Source of the DNA: Paludisphaera soli | GTDB taxonomy: Bacteria > Planctomycetota > Planctomycetia > Isosphaerales > Isosphaeraceae | Assembly: GCF_011064595.1 (NCBI RefSeq) | Contig: NZ_JAALJI010000023.1 | Location: 1 to 64,000 of the forward strand | Reading direction: 5' to 3' | Length of the DNA: 64,000 nucleotides | Shown here: positions 43,548 to 52,221 of the stretch, in pieces | Numbering within the stretch: the stretch's first letter is position 1 | How the letters are laid out: each line of letters opens with the position of its first letter | Made by a program: the position numbers and the translations under genes | The notes under the pieces: generated by a model | Databases searched by the model: none | The model's input: only the letters and a program-made list of their open reading frames with translations | What the model was told of the DNA's origin: nothing

Positions 43548-44690
43548 TCAGGGAACCCCGATCTCGGCCCGCGACTCGGCGGGGGCCAGCGTGCGAAACC
43601 GCTTGAGCCAGGCGGCGGTGATCGCGTGGGGGATGTCGCCGACCTTCTCGCACTCGGCGGCCGTCTTGCCCCAGTAGAAGGTGATCCAGCCGTCGACGTG
43701 CTGTTTCGACCGCTCGATGAACGTCTCGGTCTCCTCCAGGCTGGCGCCGAGGGGGAAGATCTCCTCGATGACCAGCGGCTTGCCGACCTCGTAGACCTTG
43801 AGCGCCTCCAGGGTCTCGTCGAGCTTGCCGGCCTTGGGGTAGAAGTGGACGGCGACGAAGTCGAGCGGCCTGCCGACCTCGGGGTCGTGGAACAGGGGCT
43901 TCGCCCCCTTGAACACCTGGGCCCACGGGATCACGCCGACGGTGATCAGGGTGCGGTCGTCGACCTCCTTGATCGCCGTGGTCAGCCGGCGGATCCAGGC
44001 GGCGGCGACCTCGCGGTCCTTGCGGCCCTTCATGTCGGTCGTGATGCGCTGGACGAAGTACTTGCCCCCCAGGGGCTCGCCGACGAGCCAGCTCTCGGGA
44101 TCCTTGCCGCCGGTGAGGACGGGCTCGTTCATCAGGTCGTAGCAGAAGACGGCGGGGCTCCCCTTGCAGGCGCCGGCGACCGCCTTCCAGAAGGTCACCT
44201 GGGCGTCCCAGCGGGCGGATTCGTCGAGCGCGTCGTACCAGGCGGGGACGTCCTGCTTGTGGTAACATCCCAGGCCGGTGAGGTCGAGGTACAGCCCGGT
44301 CGCCTCGGCGAGCTTCACCAGCTCGGCCAGGCGTTTGAGGTTGACCTCGTCGGCCTCGACGGCGGACTTCAGGAACTTGCCCGTCTGGAGGTGGACCCGG
44401 ACGACGTTCGCGCCCAGGTCCTTGATCTCGCGGAAGTCCTCGACGACCGCGTCCCACTCGTCGGCCCAGTAGTCCTCCAGCAGCCGGCCGGCGTCGTCGT
44501 GGTCGTAGTTGACCCCCCAGAGGAGGAAACGCCGGTCCGACCCGTCGAGGACGAAGTGCGTCCTGTCCGCGCTCACGACGACCCGGGCGAGGGCCGGGGG
44601 CTTCGGCCCTTCGCCGAGCGTCCGGGGGAGGGGGGCGGCGAGGGCGAGAACGAGCAGGGCCGAGGCGCAGGCCGGTCTTGGAATCGACAT
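43548..44690 (-). CDS. Secreted GH5-like glycoside hydrolase (cellulase family fold)
   Basis: The 380-residue product has a signal peptide (ASALLVLALAAPLPRTLGEG). The TIM-barrel shows LLWGVNYDHDD, DLGANVVRVHLQTGKF, the acid/base E189 in CYDLMNEPVL and a likely nucleophile E309 or E310 in PLVIEEIFPLG. A His/Tyr before the nucleophile (AVHFYPKAG) fits the clan. The glycan substrate cannot be told. GGAGG lies ten bases upstream of the chosen ATG. About 100 bp separate it from the haem-c-motif gene downstream on the same strand. Confidence 0.85.
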   Translation of the reverse strand: MSIPRPACASALLVLALAAPLPRTLGEGPKPPALARVVVSADRTHFVLDGSDRRFLLWGVNYDHDDAGRLLEDYWADEWDAVVEDFREIKDLGANVVRVHLQTGKFLKSAVEADEVNLKRLAELVKLAEATGLYLDLTGLGCYHKQDVPAWYDALDESARWDAQVTFWKAVAGACKGSPAVFCYDLMNEPVLTGGKDPESWLVGEPLGGKYFVQRITTDMKGRKDREVAAAWIRRLTTAIKEVDDRTLITVGVIPWAQVFKGAKPLFHDPEVGRPLDFVAVHFYPKAGKLDETLEALKVYEVGKPLVIEEIFPLGASLEETETFIERSKQHVDGWITFYWGKTAAECEKVGDIPHAITAAWLKRFRTLAPAESRAEIGVP

Positions 44691-44821
44691 GAGTTGCCGG
44701 ACCTCCACGATCGGAAGAGGGGGCGGGTGGTATCGCGGCGCACGGCCTAGGATTCTAATCGAGCCCGCGCCGCCGTGCATCTCGCCGGCGAGGGGGGTGG
44801 CCGCGAAAGGGAGAAGGGGCG

Positions 44822-45388
44822 ATGTCGTCGATCGTGCTGCCGCCGAGGCGAAATTCCTGGCTCACGACTTCCGACCTGTTGATCTTCGCGGCCGGGACGG
44901 CGGCGGCGTTGGGGCTCCTGCGCGCGACGCCGGGGGGGCTTCGGGGCTGGGTCGGACCCAGCCTGGCGGCGCTCGTCCTGCCGTTGCCGTTCTTCGCCCT
45001 CCTCGGGGGCCGCGAGCTGCTGCGCCTCCGACGTTTCGTCCGCGACCGCCGGGCGCGGGCCGAGGCGGCCCTGGGCGACGGCGAGTTCCCGTCGACGCTC
45101 TTCCGGGGCGGCTACACGGGCCGGGCGTACGACGGCGTCGTCCGGGTCCTCGCGAGCGCGCTGGGGGTCGCCTGGCTCGTGATCGCGGCCCTGGCCGTCT
45201 CGGCCCCGAGGCAGTCCGTGCCGATCCTGCTCGGCCTGCTGGTCTTCTGCACCTGCGTTCTGGTAGTGATCGTCCTGCTGAGCCTGCTGGATCGCGCCTT
45301 CGGCCGGATCCTGGCGATCGGGGGAGGGCTGGCGGCGGTGTACGCGGTCTCCTGGCACCTGCTCCCCTGGGCGCTGGCCTGGTCGTAG
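44822..45388 (+). CDS. Small integral membrane protein, unknown function
   Basis: The 188-residue product has five predicted helices (DLLIFAAGTAAALGLL; VGPSLAALVLPLPFFALL; ASALGVAWLVIAALAV; PILLGLLVFCTCVLVVIVLL; ILAIGGGLAAVYAVSWHLL) and a basic cytoplasmic loop RRFVRDRRARAEAALGDGE. No family is recognised. GGGAGAAGGGG precedes the ATG. It converges on the GNAT gene 13 bp away. Confidence 0.7.
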   Translation: MSSIVLPPRRNSWLTTSDLLIFAAGTAAALGLLRATPGGLRGWVGPSLAALVLPLPFFALLGGRELLRLRRFVRDRRARAEAALGDGEFPSTLFRGGYTGRAYDGVVRVLASALGVAWLVIAALAVSAPRQSVPILLGLLVFCTCVLVVIVLLSLLDRAFGRILAIGGGLAAVYAVSWHLLPWALAWS

Positions 45389-45401
45389 CGGGGCGGGGCG
45401 G

Positions 45402-46226
45402 TCAGGCCCTCGGCCTTCGGGCGAGGATGTAGCCGCAGCGGCGGTCGTCCTGGCGGTGGAAGCCGACGGCCTCGTAGCCCAGGCCGAAGGCGGTCTTCAT
45501 CGCCTGGCGGACGGCCTTGCGCCAGGCCTCGGCGGTCTCGGGGTGGTCGCGGCGCATCGGGGCCACGTCGTACGGGATCGGCAGCCGGAGGCGGTCGGCG
45601 GCCGGGGTCGAGACGACCCGGGGGAAGCCGTCGCGGACCTCGATCAGGCTGGGGGCGTGGTCGGCCTCGGCGGGTTGCTCGGGCTGCGGCGTGGGCTCGT
45701 CGATGACTTCCCACTCGGCGATCACGCGGTCGGTCGGCACGCCGGCGTTGAGGGCGTCGGTGCGGGGGCCGTACATGTCGTCCACGTAGCGACGGACCTT
45801 CGCGCCCAGCTTCACCAGGTTGAAACGGGCGTTGCCGGACTGCAGCGGGTCGAACGCCCAGGCGATGATCGGCAGGCCCTCGGCGCGGGCGAAGTCGCGC
45901 TGGAGGAGCTTCATCTCGCGGCCCAGCCCCAGCGACTGGCGGCCGGGGACGACCCCCGTGAGTTGCGAGTACAGGCAGGGCCGGCCGTCGATGCGGCCCA
46001 TGAAGCCGAACGACATGGCGACGGCCGAGCCGTCCTCCAGGAACGCCCCCAGCACCAGGCCGCCGTGCAGGTTGGCGCCGACCATCGTGGCGACGGGGAT
46101 GACGTAGCCGTCCTCGGAGATCCCCCACGCCCTGCGCTGGGCGTGCTGGCAGGCGCGGTAGTCCTCGGGGCTCTCGGCGCGTCGCAGGACGACGCCGCCT
46201 TCCAGCACGCGGCGGAAATTGGGCAT
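45402..46226 (-). CDS. GNAT acetyl/acyltransferase (COG3375-like), putative amino-acid N-acyltransferase
   Basis: The 274-residue product matches the COG3375 GNAT family: ACQHAQRRAWGISEDGYVIP, the core MSFGFMGRIDGRPCLYSQLT, the acyl-CoA loop PGRQSLGLGREMK and IIAWAFDPLQSGNARFNLVK. In Geobacillus a GNAT in an equivalent operon N-succinylates D-amino acids (established for that system). Here it is the third gene after an N-acylamino-acid-racemase-like enolase and an M20 hydrolase, spaced 25 bp, which supports the same role by context. AAGGAA lies five bases before the ATG. Confidence 0.82.
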   Translation of the reverse strand: MPNFRRVLEGGVVLRRAESPEDYRACQHAQRRAWGISEDGYVIPVATMVGANLHGGLVLGAFLEDGSAVAMSFGFMGRIDGRPCLYSQLTGVVPGRQSLGLGREMKLLQRDFARAEGLPIIAWAFDPLQSGNARFNLVKLGAKVRRYVDDMYGPRTDALNAGVPTDRVIAEWEVIDEPTPQPEQPAEADHAPSLIEVRDGFPRVVSTPAADRLRLPIPYDVAPMRRDHPETAEAWRKAVRQAMKTAFGLGYEAVGFHRQDDRRCGYILARRPRA

Positions 46227-46251
46227 GGGATTCCTTCGCGGATTCTCGGGG

Positions 46252-47391
46252 TCAGATTTCCAGGAGGAGGGCCGCCAGCAGCGCGGCTCGCTCGGGGATC
46301 GATTCGATCGCGACGTGCTCGTCGTCGGCGTGGGCGCCGCCGCCGTGCGCCCCCAGGCCGTCGAGGGTCGGCGTGCCGACGGCCGCGGTGAAGTTGCCGT
46401 CGCTGCCGCCGCCGGTCGAGCCCTCGGTCAGCGCCAGGCCGAGTCCTTCGCCGAGCTTCCGCGCCTTCGCGAACAGGTGGGCGACGCCCGGGCTCCGCTC
46501 CATCGGCGGGCGGTTGAAGCCTCCTTCGACGGTCACGCGGGTGCCGGGGGTGACCGCCGTCAGGCCGAGCATGGCCCTCTCGACCGCCTCGGCCCCGGCG
46601 ATCGTCACGGCGCGGGCGTCGATCTCGGCCGTCGCCCTCGCGGGGACGACGTTCGGGGTCGTCCCCCCCGCGACCAGCCCGACGTTCAGCGTCGTCCCGG
46701 CGGCCGGGTCGTTCAGGGCGACGATCTTGAGGACCTGATGCGCCAGCTCGACGATTGCGTTCGCCCCCAGCTCGGGCGCGACCCCGGCGTGCGCCGCCTT
46801 GCCGTCCACCGTCAGCGTGAATCGGCCGACCCCCTTCCGCGCGGTCTTGAGCGAGCGGTCGGCCAGGGGGGGCTCCAGGATCAGGGCGTGGGCGCTCTCG
46901 CGGGCCAGGGCCTCGATCAAACGCCGCGAGGTCTTGCTCCCCACCTCCTCGTCCGACGTGAACAGCAGGGTGATCGGCCGGGCCGGGGCGAGGCCGTGCG
47001 CGGCGAACGCTTCGAGCACGGCGGCGACCAGGATCAGGCTGGTCTTCATGTCGTAAACGCCCGGGCCATACAGCCGATCCCCCTCGCGGCGGAAGGGGAG
47101 GCGGCCGATCGTGCCGACCGGCCAGACGGTGTCGAAGTGGCCGACGACCAGCGCCGCGCGGCCGGGCGCCTCGGCGAAGAACCGGCCGACGAGGTGGTCG
47201 CCCCCGGAGTCGTTGGCGACGCGCTCGACGGCCCCGCCGAGGCCCGCCCAGCGTTCGGCGATCGTCCCGGCCAGCAGGTCGAGCCGCCCCTTGTCGCCGC
47301 TGGGGGATTCGTGCTCGACCAGCCCCTTCAGCTCGGCGAGGTAGCCTTCGAGGCGGTCTTCGACGAACGTGCGGACGGCTTGCGGAGTCAT
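46252..47391 (-). CDS. M20-family metallohydrolase, putative N-acyl-L-amino-acid deacylase
   Basis: The 379-residue di-zinc hydrolase resembles glutamate carboxypeptidase, desuccinylase and ArgE proteins. Metal and catalytic residues are H85 and D87 (VVGHFDTVWP), D114 (GPGVYDMKTS), E148/E149 (FTSDEEVGSK) and the C-terminal His in LGAHGGGAHADDEHV. The lid domain starts at KGVGRFTLTVDGKAAHAG. The start MTPQAVRTFV was chosen as it fits the family; the longer frame is Pro-rich and overlaps the upstream gene. It lies 31 bp after the racemase gene. By context it removes the acyl group from L-amino acids. Confidence 0.88.
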   Translation of the reverse strand: MTPQAVRTFVEDRLEGYLAELKGLVEHESPSGDKGRLDLLAGTIAERWAGLGGAVERVANDSGGDHLVGRFFAEAPGRAALVVGHFDTVWPVGTIGRLPFRREGDRLYGPGVYDMKTSLILVAAVLEAFAAHGLAPARPITLLFTSDEEVGSKTSRRLIEALARESAHALILEPPLADRSLKTARKGVGRFTLTVDGKAAHAGVAPELGANAIVELAHQVLKIVALNDPAAGTTLNVGLVAGGTTPNVVPARATAEIDARAVTIAGAEAVERAMLGLTAVTPGTRVTVEGGFNRPPMERSPGVAHLFAKARKLGEGLGLALTEGSTGGGSDGNFTAAVGTPTLDGLGAHGGGAHADDEHVAIESIPERAALLAALLLEI

Positions 47392-47422
47392 GGCGGGCTC
47401 GGGCTCGGGATCGGATGGAGGC

Positions 47423-48535
47423 TCAGGCGCCCGCGCGGAGGGTCGCGGCGCGGAGGGTGTTCTTGCGGATCCGGTCGGGGACGGGCTCGACCCCCAGGCC
47501 GGGGCCATTGAAGACGGCGATCGACCCGTTCGTCGCCAGGATCGCCGGCTCGACCACGTCCTCGCGGTAATACTTGTCCGACCCGGAGACGTCGCCCGGG
47601 AGCGAGAACCCGGGCAGGCTGGCGACGGCCACGTTGGCCGCCCGGCCGATGCCGAACTCGTGCATCCCGCCGCACCAGACCGGGACGTCGCGCTCGCGGC
47701 AGACGTCGTGGATCCGGCGGGCCTCCAGCGGGCCGCCCACCCGACTGACCTTGATGTTGATCACCCGGCAGGCCCCCAGCTCGATCGCCTTGCGGGCGTC
47801 CTCGGCCGAGTGGATGCTCTCGTCCAGGCAGACCGGCGTCTTCAGCGCGGCCTGGAGCTTCACGTGGTCGATGATGTCGTCGTGCGCCAGCGGCTGCTCG
47901 ATCAGCAGCAGGTCGAACTCGTCGAGCCGCTTCAGCAGGTCCAGGTCGTCGAGCGTGTAGGCCGAGTTGGCGTCGACCTGCAAGGCGACGTCGGGATGAC
48001 GCTCGCGGACCTGGCGGACCACGTCGACGTCCCAGCCGGGCGCGATCTTCAGCTTGATCCGGCGGTAGCCCTCGGCCAGGTACTGGTCGATGTTCTCGAA
48101 GACCGCGCCGATATTCGACTCGATCCCCAGGCTGACGCCCGAGAGGACCTCGCCGCGCGTGCCCCCCAGGAGCCGGTGCAGCGGCATCCCTTGCGACCGG
48201 GCGAGCGCGTCCCAGCAGGCCATCTCCAGCCCGGCGCGGGCGAAGCCGTTCCCCTTCACCTTCTTGTAGAGGGCGGTCAGCTCCTCGATCGTCGCCCAGG
48301 GCTTCCCCAGCGTCATCGGGGCGAGGAAGTCGTGGAGGATGTGCCAGCAGGTCTCGGTCGTCTCCGGGCAGTAGAACGGGTCGGAGGGGCTGGCGCATTC
48401 CCCCCAGCCTTCCACGCCGTCGGCCACGATCCGCACCAGGATGTGGTCCAGGTGCGCCTTCCGGCTCGAACTCGTCTGGAAGGGACGGATCAAGGGCAGC
48501 CGCACGATCGCGAGGTCGATCTGTTCGATACGCAT
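47423..48535 (-). CDS. N-acylamino-acid racemase / o-succinylbenzoate synthase-like enolase-superfamily enzyme
   Basis: The 370-residue product belongs to the NSAR/OSBS branch of the muconate-lactonising subgroup. Catalytic K161-L-K163 (RRIKLKIAPG), metal ligands D188 (VDANSAYT), E213 (LLIEQPL) and D238 (CLDESIHS), and K262 on the other face (NIKVSRVGG) are present, as is the branch motif GDVSGSDKYYREDVVEPA. Such enzymes racemise N-succinylamino acids, make o-succinylbenzoate, or both. No other menaquinone gene is adjacent, while an M20 hydrolase and GNAT follow in the operon, favouring the racemase role. The ATG at 48535 leads the operon. Confidence 0.9.
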   Translation of the reverse strand: MRIEQIDLAIVRLPLIRPFQTSSSRKAHLDHILVRIVADGVEGWGECASPSDPFYCPETTETCWHILHDFLAPMTLGKPWATIEELTALYKKVKGNGFARAGLEMACWDALARSQGMPLHRLLGGTRGEVLSGVSLGIESNIGAVFENIDQYLAEGYRRIKLKIAPGWDVDVVRQVRERHPDVALQVDANSAYTLDDLDLLKRLDEFDLLLIEQPLAHDDIIDHVKLQAALKTPVCLDESIHSAEDARKAIELGACRVINIKVSRVGGPLEARRIHDVCRERDVPVWCGGMHEFGIGRAANVAVASLPGFSLPGDVSGSDKYYREDVVEPAILATNGSIAVFNGPGLGVEPVPDRIRKNTLRAATLRAGA

Positions 48536-48805
48536 CGTCCCAGCTTCGTTTTCCGGCCGGGGGATGTCAAGGATCGCCGGCCTCCGCGAGTCGGCGCCGC
48601 GGCCGGGGCTTTAATAAAGACGTTTGGATCGGGCGATGATTTGAGGATGAAGTCGTTCGGATTGGTGAAAATCGACAACCGCCCGATCGGGCTCGTTGCT
48701 GGGGCGGGGGCGAGCCGATAGGATCATTCGCGCCCGGTCCTTCGGGGCCGGCGTCCCCGTCGCGCGCCGGATCCCTTCGCCTTGGAATCGAATCGAGGGT
48801 CGCCC

Positions 48806-50056
48806 ATGAGCGCCGTCCCCGTCAGTCCCCCGTCGACCCCGACCGCGGCGCCGCGGATCGTGTCGATGGACCAGTTCCGCGGCTACACGGTGGCCGGGAT
48901 GTTCGTGGTGAACTTCGTGGGGGGTCTGAAGGCGCTCCCGGAAGTGCTCAAGCATCACGACCATTACTTCAGCTACGCCGACACGATCATGCCCGCGTTC
49001 CTGTTCGCGGCGGGCTTCTCGTACAGGCTGTCGGTGTTGCGCCGGCTGGAGAAGAAGGGGGCGGCCGCGACCTACGGCGGGTTCTTCGTCCGGAGCCTGG
49101 CGCTGGTCCTGATCTCGATCGTGATGTACGGCCGGGAGGACTTCGGGGTCGGCAAGTGGGAGGACCTGGCCGACGCCCCGGGGCGGTTCATCCTGGGGGT
49201 CTTGAAGGCCGACCTGTGGGAGGTGTTGGCGATCATCGGGGTGACCCAGATCGTGATCATGCCGGTGATCGCGGCGGGATTCCGGGTGCGGGCGGCGGCG
49301 ACGGCGGCGCTGATGGCGCTGGCGCTGGGGATGGCGTACTCGTTCAACGTCTTCTACATCTACGGCCTGCCGAACTGGATGGACGACCTCTGGGGGACGA
49401 CGGGCAAGGGGGCCTGGGACGGCGGCTTCTTCGGACCGCTGAGCTGGGCCGTGCCGATGCTCTTCGGCACCCTGGTCTACGACGTGATGACGGCGCACGC
49501 CCCGGCGGTCGCGGCGCGGCGGCTGCTGGCGGCTGGGGTCGCGATGATGGCCGTCGGCTACGGGCTCAACTGCCTGGCGACGCTCTACGACACGCGGCAG
49601 GGGAGCGTCGAGGTCGCGGGCAAGAACGTCGCGGCGTCGCCGGTGGTCCCCCCCTGGGGGAACGCCTCGGGCCGAGGCCTGACCAGCCTGCTGGCGACCC
49701 CGCCGTTCATCCAGCCGCCGCCGAAGGACGTGCTGCCGGTGAACTACTGGCAGATCAACAAGAAGCTGGTGAGCCTGCCGTTCATGTTCTTCTCGTCGGG
49801 CTTCGCGATCGCGCTTTACGCGCTGTTCATCCCCGCCTGCGACGTGGCCGGGGTGCACGTGGGCCTCTTCCGCACCCTGGGGCAGAACCCGCTGGCGGCG
49901 TACATCATCCACCACTACGTCGAGGAGTCCGTCCTGGGGGTGACACCCAAGGATTCGCCCCTCTGGTACTGCCTGATCGCGCTGGCGGTGTTCTTCGGGA
50001 TCTCCTGGATGTTCGTCAGGTCCCTGGAAAGCCGCAAGATCTACCTGAGGCTTTAG
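48806..50056 (+). CDS. HGSNAT-like (DUF5009) multi-pass membrane acyltransferase-family protein
   Basis: The 416-residue inner-membrane product has about ten hydrophobic segments. The N-terminal [20 protein letters not shown] and [20 protein letters not shown] are typical of the heparan-alpha-glucosaminide N-acetyltransferase / DUF5009 family; the histidine-rich HHDHYF corresponds to its conserved His region. In lysosomal relatives acetyl is moved across the membrane to a sugar; the bacterial substrate is unknown. The second ATG (48806) was chosen, with GAGGG seven bases upstream. Divergent from the racemase operon. Confidence 0.85.
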   Translation: MSAVPVSPPSTPTAAPRIVSMDQFRGYTVAGMFVVNFVGGLKALPEVLKHHDHYFSYADTIMPAFLFAAGFSYRLSVLRRLEKKGAAATYGGFFVRSLALVLISIVMYGREDFGVGKWEDLADAPGRFILGVLKADLWEVLAIIGVTQIVIMPVIAAGFRVRAAATAALMALALGMAYSFNVFYIYGLPNWMDDLWGTTGKGAWDGGFFGPLSWAVPMLFGTLVYDVMTAHAPAVAARRLLAAGVAMMAVGYGLNCLATLYDTRQGSVEVAGKNVAASPVVPPWGNASGRGLTSLLATPPFIQPPPKDVLPVNYWQINKKLVSLPFMFFSSGFAIALYALFIPACDVAGVHVGLFRTLGQNPLAAYIIHHYVEESVLGVTPKDSPLWYCLIALAVFFGISWMFVRSLESRKIYLRL

Positions 50057-50632
50057 GCCGTCGCGTCGTCATTTGTTGATTTTCGGCACGTTCGGCGAGC
50101 CTATGATGACGAGCCCCTGAAAAATCGATGAATCATCGGGAATCCGTTTTCGTTTTCCGCGGTCGCGCGGTACCATTCTCGATGTCCCAATTCAAGGCCT
50201 CGCTGCATGCCGGCAAGCTCCGTCCATTCATGACGGATGCTCCGGCGACCCCGAAGATATTCGTTGCGACTCCGAGGAAATACGTAGAGCGGGCGTGATC
50301 GCCGACGCCTGCGGCGCCTGAGCCGCGGCGAAGCGATCTCGCCCGCGACCCGCTCGCCCCGACTTCAAGGAAGTCTCGCGGCCCGCCCGACGGACTTCCC
50401 GGCGTCGTCTCACCGTGAGTCGATTTTCAGTTGACACGAAGGAACGATCGATCAAGGATGAGCGCGTGTCGATGGGCGGCGTTCACGCACCGTCTGGCAC
50501 TTTCCCGTCCCGCCTCACTCGTCGCTTGCTTCCGTGACGGTCCCCTGGCCCACGCTGAAGGTGGGCCCCGCAACGTTGCGTCTTCGTCGGTTGCGTCGCA
50601 GCTTCCCGAACGTCGAGTGGAGACTCCCACCC
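50057..50632. other. Gene-free region before the lipoprotein-DUF1559 pair
   Basis: About 575 bp. A perfect TTGACA lies at 50431-50436, but the sequence 17 bases on (AAGGAT) is a weak -10, so a promoter is only possible. AT content is raised around 50100-50290. No gene or repeat-family copy was recognised. Confidence 0.45.
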
Positions 50633-50893
50633 ATGCCTCTTGCAGCGTCGATCTCGCGTACGCGGTTCCGGTGCCTCGCGCCCTTGGTCCTCGCGTCCGG
50701 CCTCGCCTTCACCGGCTGCGGGGAGGGCGAGGGCCAGGTCGCCTACAGCCAGGACTTCCCCAAGCCCGAGGGCGCGACCGTCAAGGCCGACCCCAACGCC
50801 GAGCTCGGTCGCGGCGAGCTGCGCCGCCAGGAGATCGAGGAGTCGAAGCAGGAAGCGGCCGCCAAGGGCAAGGGCAAGAAGCGGCGCTCCTGA
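50633..50893 (+). CDS. Small DUF1559-associated lipoprotein
   Basis: The 86-residue product has a signal peptide with lipobox (CLAPLVLASGLAFTGC). The short mature part is EGEGQVAYSQDFPKPEGATV, then a helical stretch GRGELRRQEIEESKQEAAAK and a basic tail GKGKKRRS. The layout equals the lipoproteins at 21187-21390 and 19788-19981. GGAGAC lies upstream of the chosen ATG. The DUF1559 gene follows 112 bp downstream on the same strand, so here the lipoprotein comes first. Function unknown. Confidence 0.78.
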   Translation: MPLAASISRTRFRCLAPLVLASGLAFTGCGEGEGQVAYSQDFPKPEGATVKADPNAELGRGELRRQEIEESKQEAAAKGKGKKRRS

Positions 50894-51005
50894 CGTCCCT
50901 CGTCTCTTCACGGGCCGCGTCGGCGGGGCATCTCGCCCCAACCCGGCGACCGGGCCCGTTCCCCTTTCTCGGTCCTCATTTCGTCCCTCGAGTGGAGTGC
51001 CATCC

Positions 51006-52088
51006 ATGACATTGTCGCGTCGGAATCCTCGATTCGGTTTCACCCTGATCGAGCTGCTGGTGGTCATCGCCATCATCGCCGTGCTCATCGCGTTGCTCCT
51101 GCCGGCCGTCCAGTCGGCCCGCGAGGCCGCCCGCCGTATCCAGTGCACGAACAACCTCAAGCAACTCGGGTTGGCGATGCACAACTATCAGGACGTCAAC
51201 GGGTCGTTCCCGATGGGCGACCAGTTCGGCTACTGGACGGGAGGCTGGGTGCGGCAGAACGCCGGCCCCTTCCTGGCGATGGCGGCGTTCATCGAGCAGT
51301 CGAACGTCTACAACGCGTACAACAACCAGGTCTTCCTGTACGTGGCCACCAACGCCACGGTCAACGGGATCGGCCTCAGCGCGCTGTGGTGCCCCAGCGA
51401 CGGCGACATCGTCGGCAAGCGCTACGCCGGCCAGCCGACCGACGGCTGGGACGACGCCCCGATCCCGATGACCTTCACCAGCTATGGCGCCAACGCGGGC
51501 GTGCTCTACTACTACGCCGGCCGCGACAACGTCCCGCAGGCCCTGGTCAGCCAGAACAGCGGCATCTTCGAGCACGCCGGGCGCCCGGCGACGGCGAACC
51601 CCCCCCGCGCCGAGCCCAACGGCAAGTGCATCAAGCTCGGCGACATCACCGACGGCACGAGCAACACCGTCATGATGGGCGAGAAGTCGTATACCAAGGC
51701 CGCCCAAGGGACCAACGTCAACTGGTGGGATCCCAACTGGTGGACCACCGGCATGGTTGGCGACGGCGCCTACTCCGCCATCTTCCCGCCCAACTTCTTC
51801 AAGTCGCGGGCCGCGGCGCTGCTGGTGCCGAACAAGTTCCCGACCGGCAACAACTACACCTGCACGGCGACCAGCCTCCACCCCGGCGGCGTGAACGTCG
51901 GCATGTGCGACGGCTCGGTCCGGTTCCTCAAGGACTCGATCAACTCCTGGAACCCGCTCCTGGTCAACTTCACCGACCGCACCCAGCCCTACACCGGCAC
52001 CGGCGGCGGCGCCCTGCCCCCCTACGGCATCTACCAGGCCCTGCACACGCGGGCCGGCGGCGAGATCATCAGCGCCGACCAGTATTGA
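51006..52088 (+). CDS. DUF1559 prepilin-like protein
   Basis: The 360-residue product has prepilin start [20 protein letters not shown], the conserved [19 protein letters not shown] segment, then an extracellular domain rich in Asn, Gly, Tyr and Trp. The H-x9-DG motif is in [20 protein letters not shown], and the C terminus is GGEIISADQY. GGAG lies upstream of the ATG. It is preceded by a companion lipoprotein and followed by a hairpin and two TPR/FG-GAP genes. Confidence 0.93.
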   Translation: MTLSRRNPRFGFTLIELLVVIAIIAVLIALLLPAVQSAREAARRIQCTNNLKQLGLAMHNYQDVNGSFPMGDQFGYWTGGWVRQNAGPFLAMAAFIEQSNVYNAYNNQVFLYVATNATVNGIGLSALWCPSDGDIVGKRYAGQPTDGWDDAPIPMTFTSYGANAGVLYYYAGRDNVPQALVSQNSGIFEHAGRPATANPPRAEPNGKCIKLGDITDGTSNTVMMGEKSYTKAAQGTNVNWWDPNWWTTGMVGDGAYSAIFPPNFFKSRAAALLVPNKFPTGNNYTCTATSLHPGGVNVGMCDGSVRFLKDSINSWNPLLVNFTDRTQPYTGTGGGALPPYGIYQALHTRAGGEIISADQY

Positions 52089-52106
52089 TCGATCGATCGA
52101 CCGCGG

Positions 52107-52132
52107 CGGCCGGGGCCGGAACGCCCCGGCCG
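52107..52132 (+). terminator. Hairpin after the DUF1559 gene
   Basis: Ten base pairs: CGGCCGGGGC (52107-52116) and GCCCCGGCCG (52123-52132) with a 6-base loop, 18 bp after the stop. It separates the DUF1559 gene from the TPR/FG-GAP gene and may be partial, since the same-strand genes continue. Confidence 0.55.
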
Positions 52133-52221
52133 GCCTCGTCGCAGTTCCCAATCCAAGGGTCGGCCCGCGAGCCCGTCTCGCCGGCCGGCCCTTTCACGTC
52201 CCCACCGCCGAGGGATCGCCG

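Noticed and set aside
47423-48535. Annotation as MenC (o-succinylbenzoate synthase) alone
   Set aside because: No menaquinone genes nearby, while the deacylase and GNAT neighbours fit the racemase pathway; both activities remain possible.
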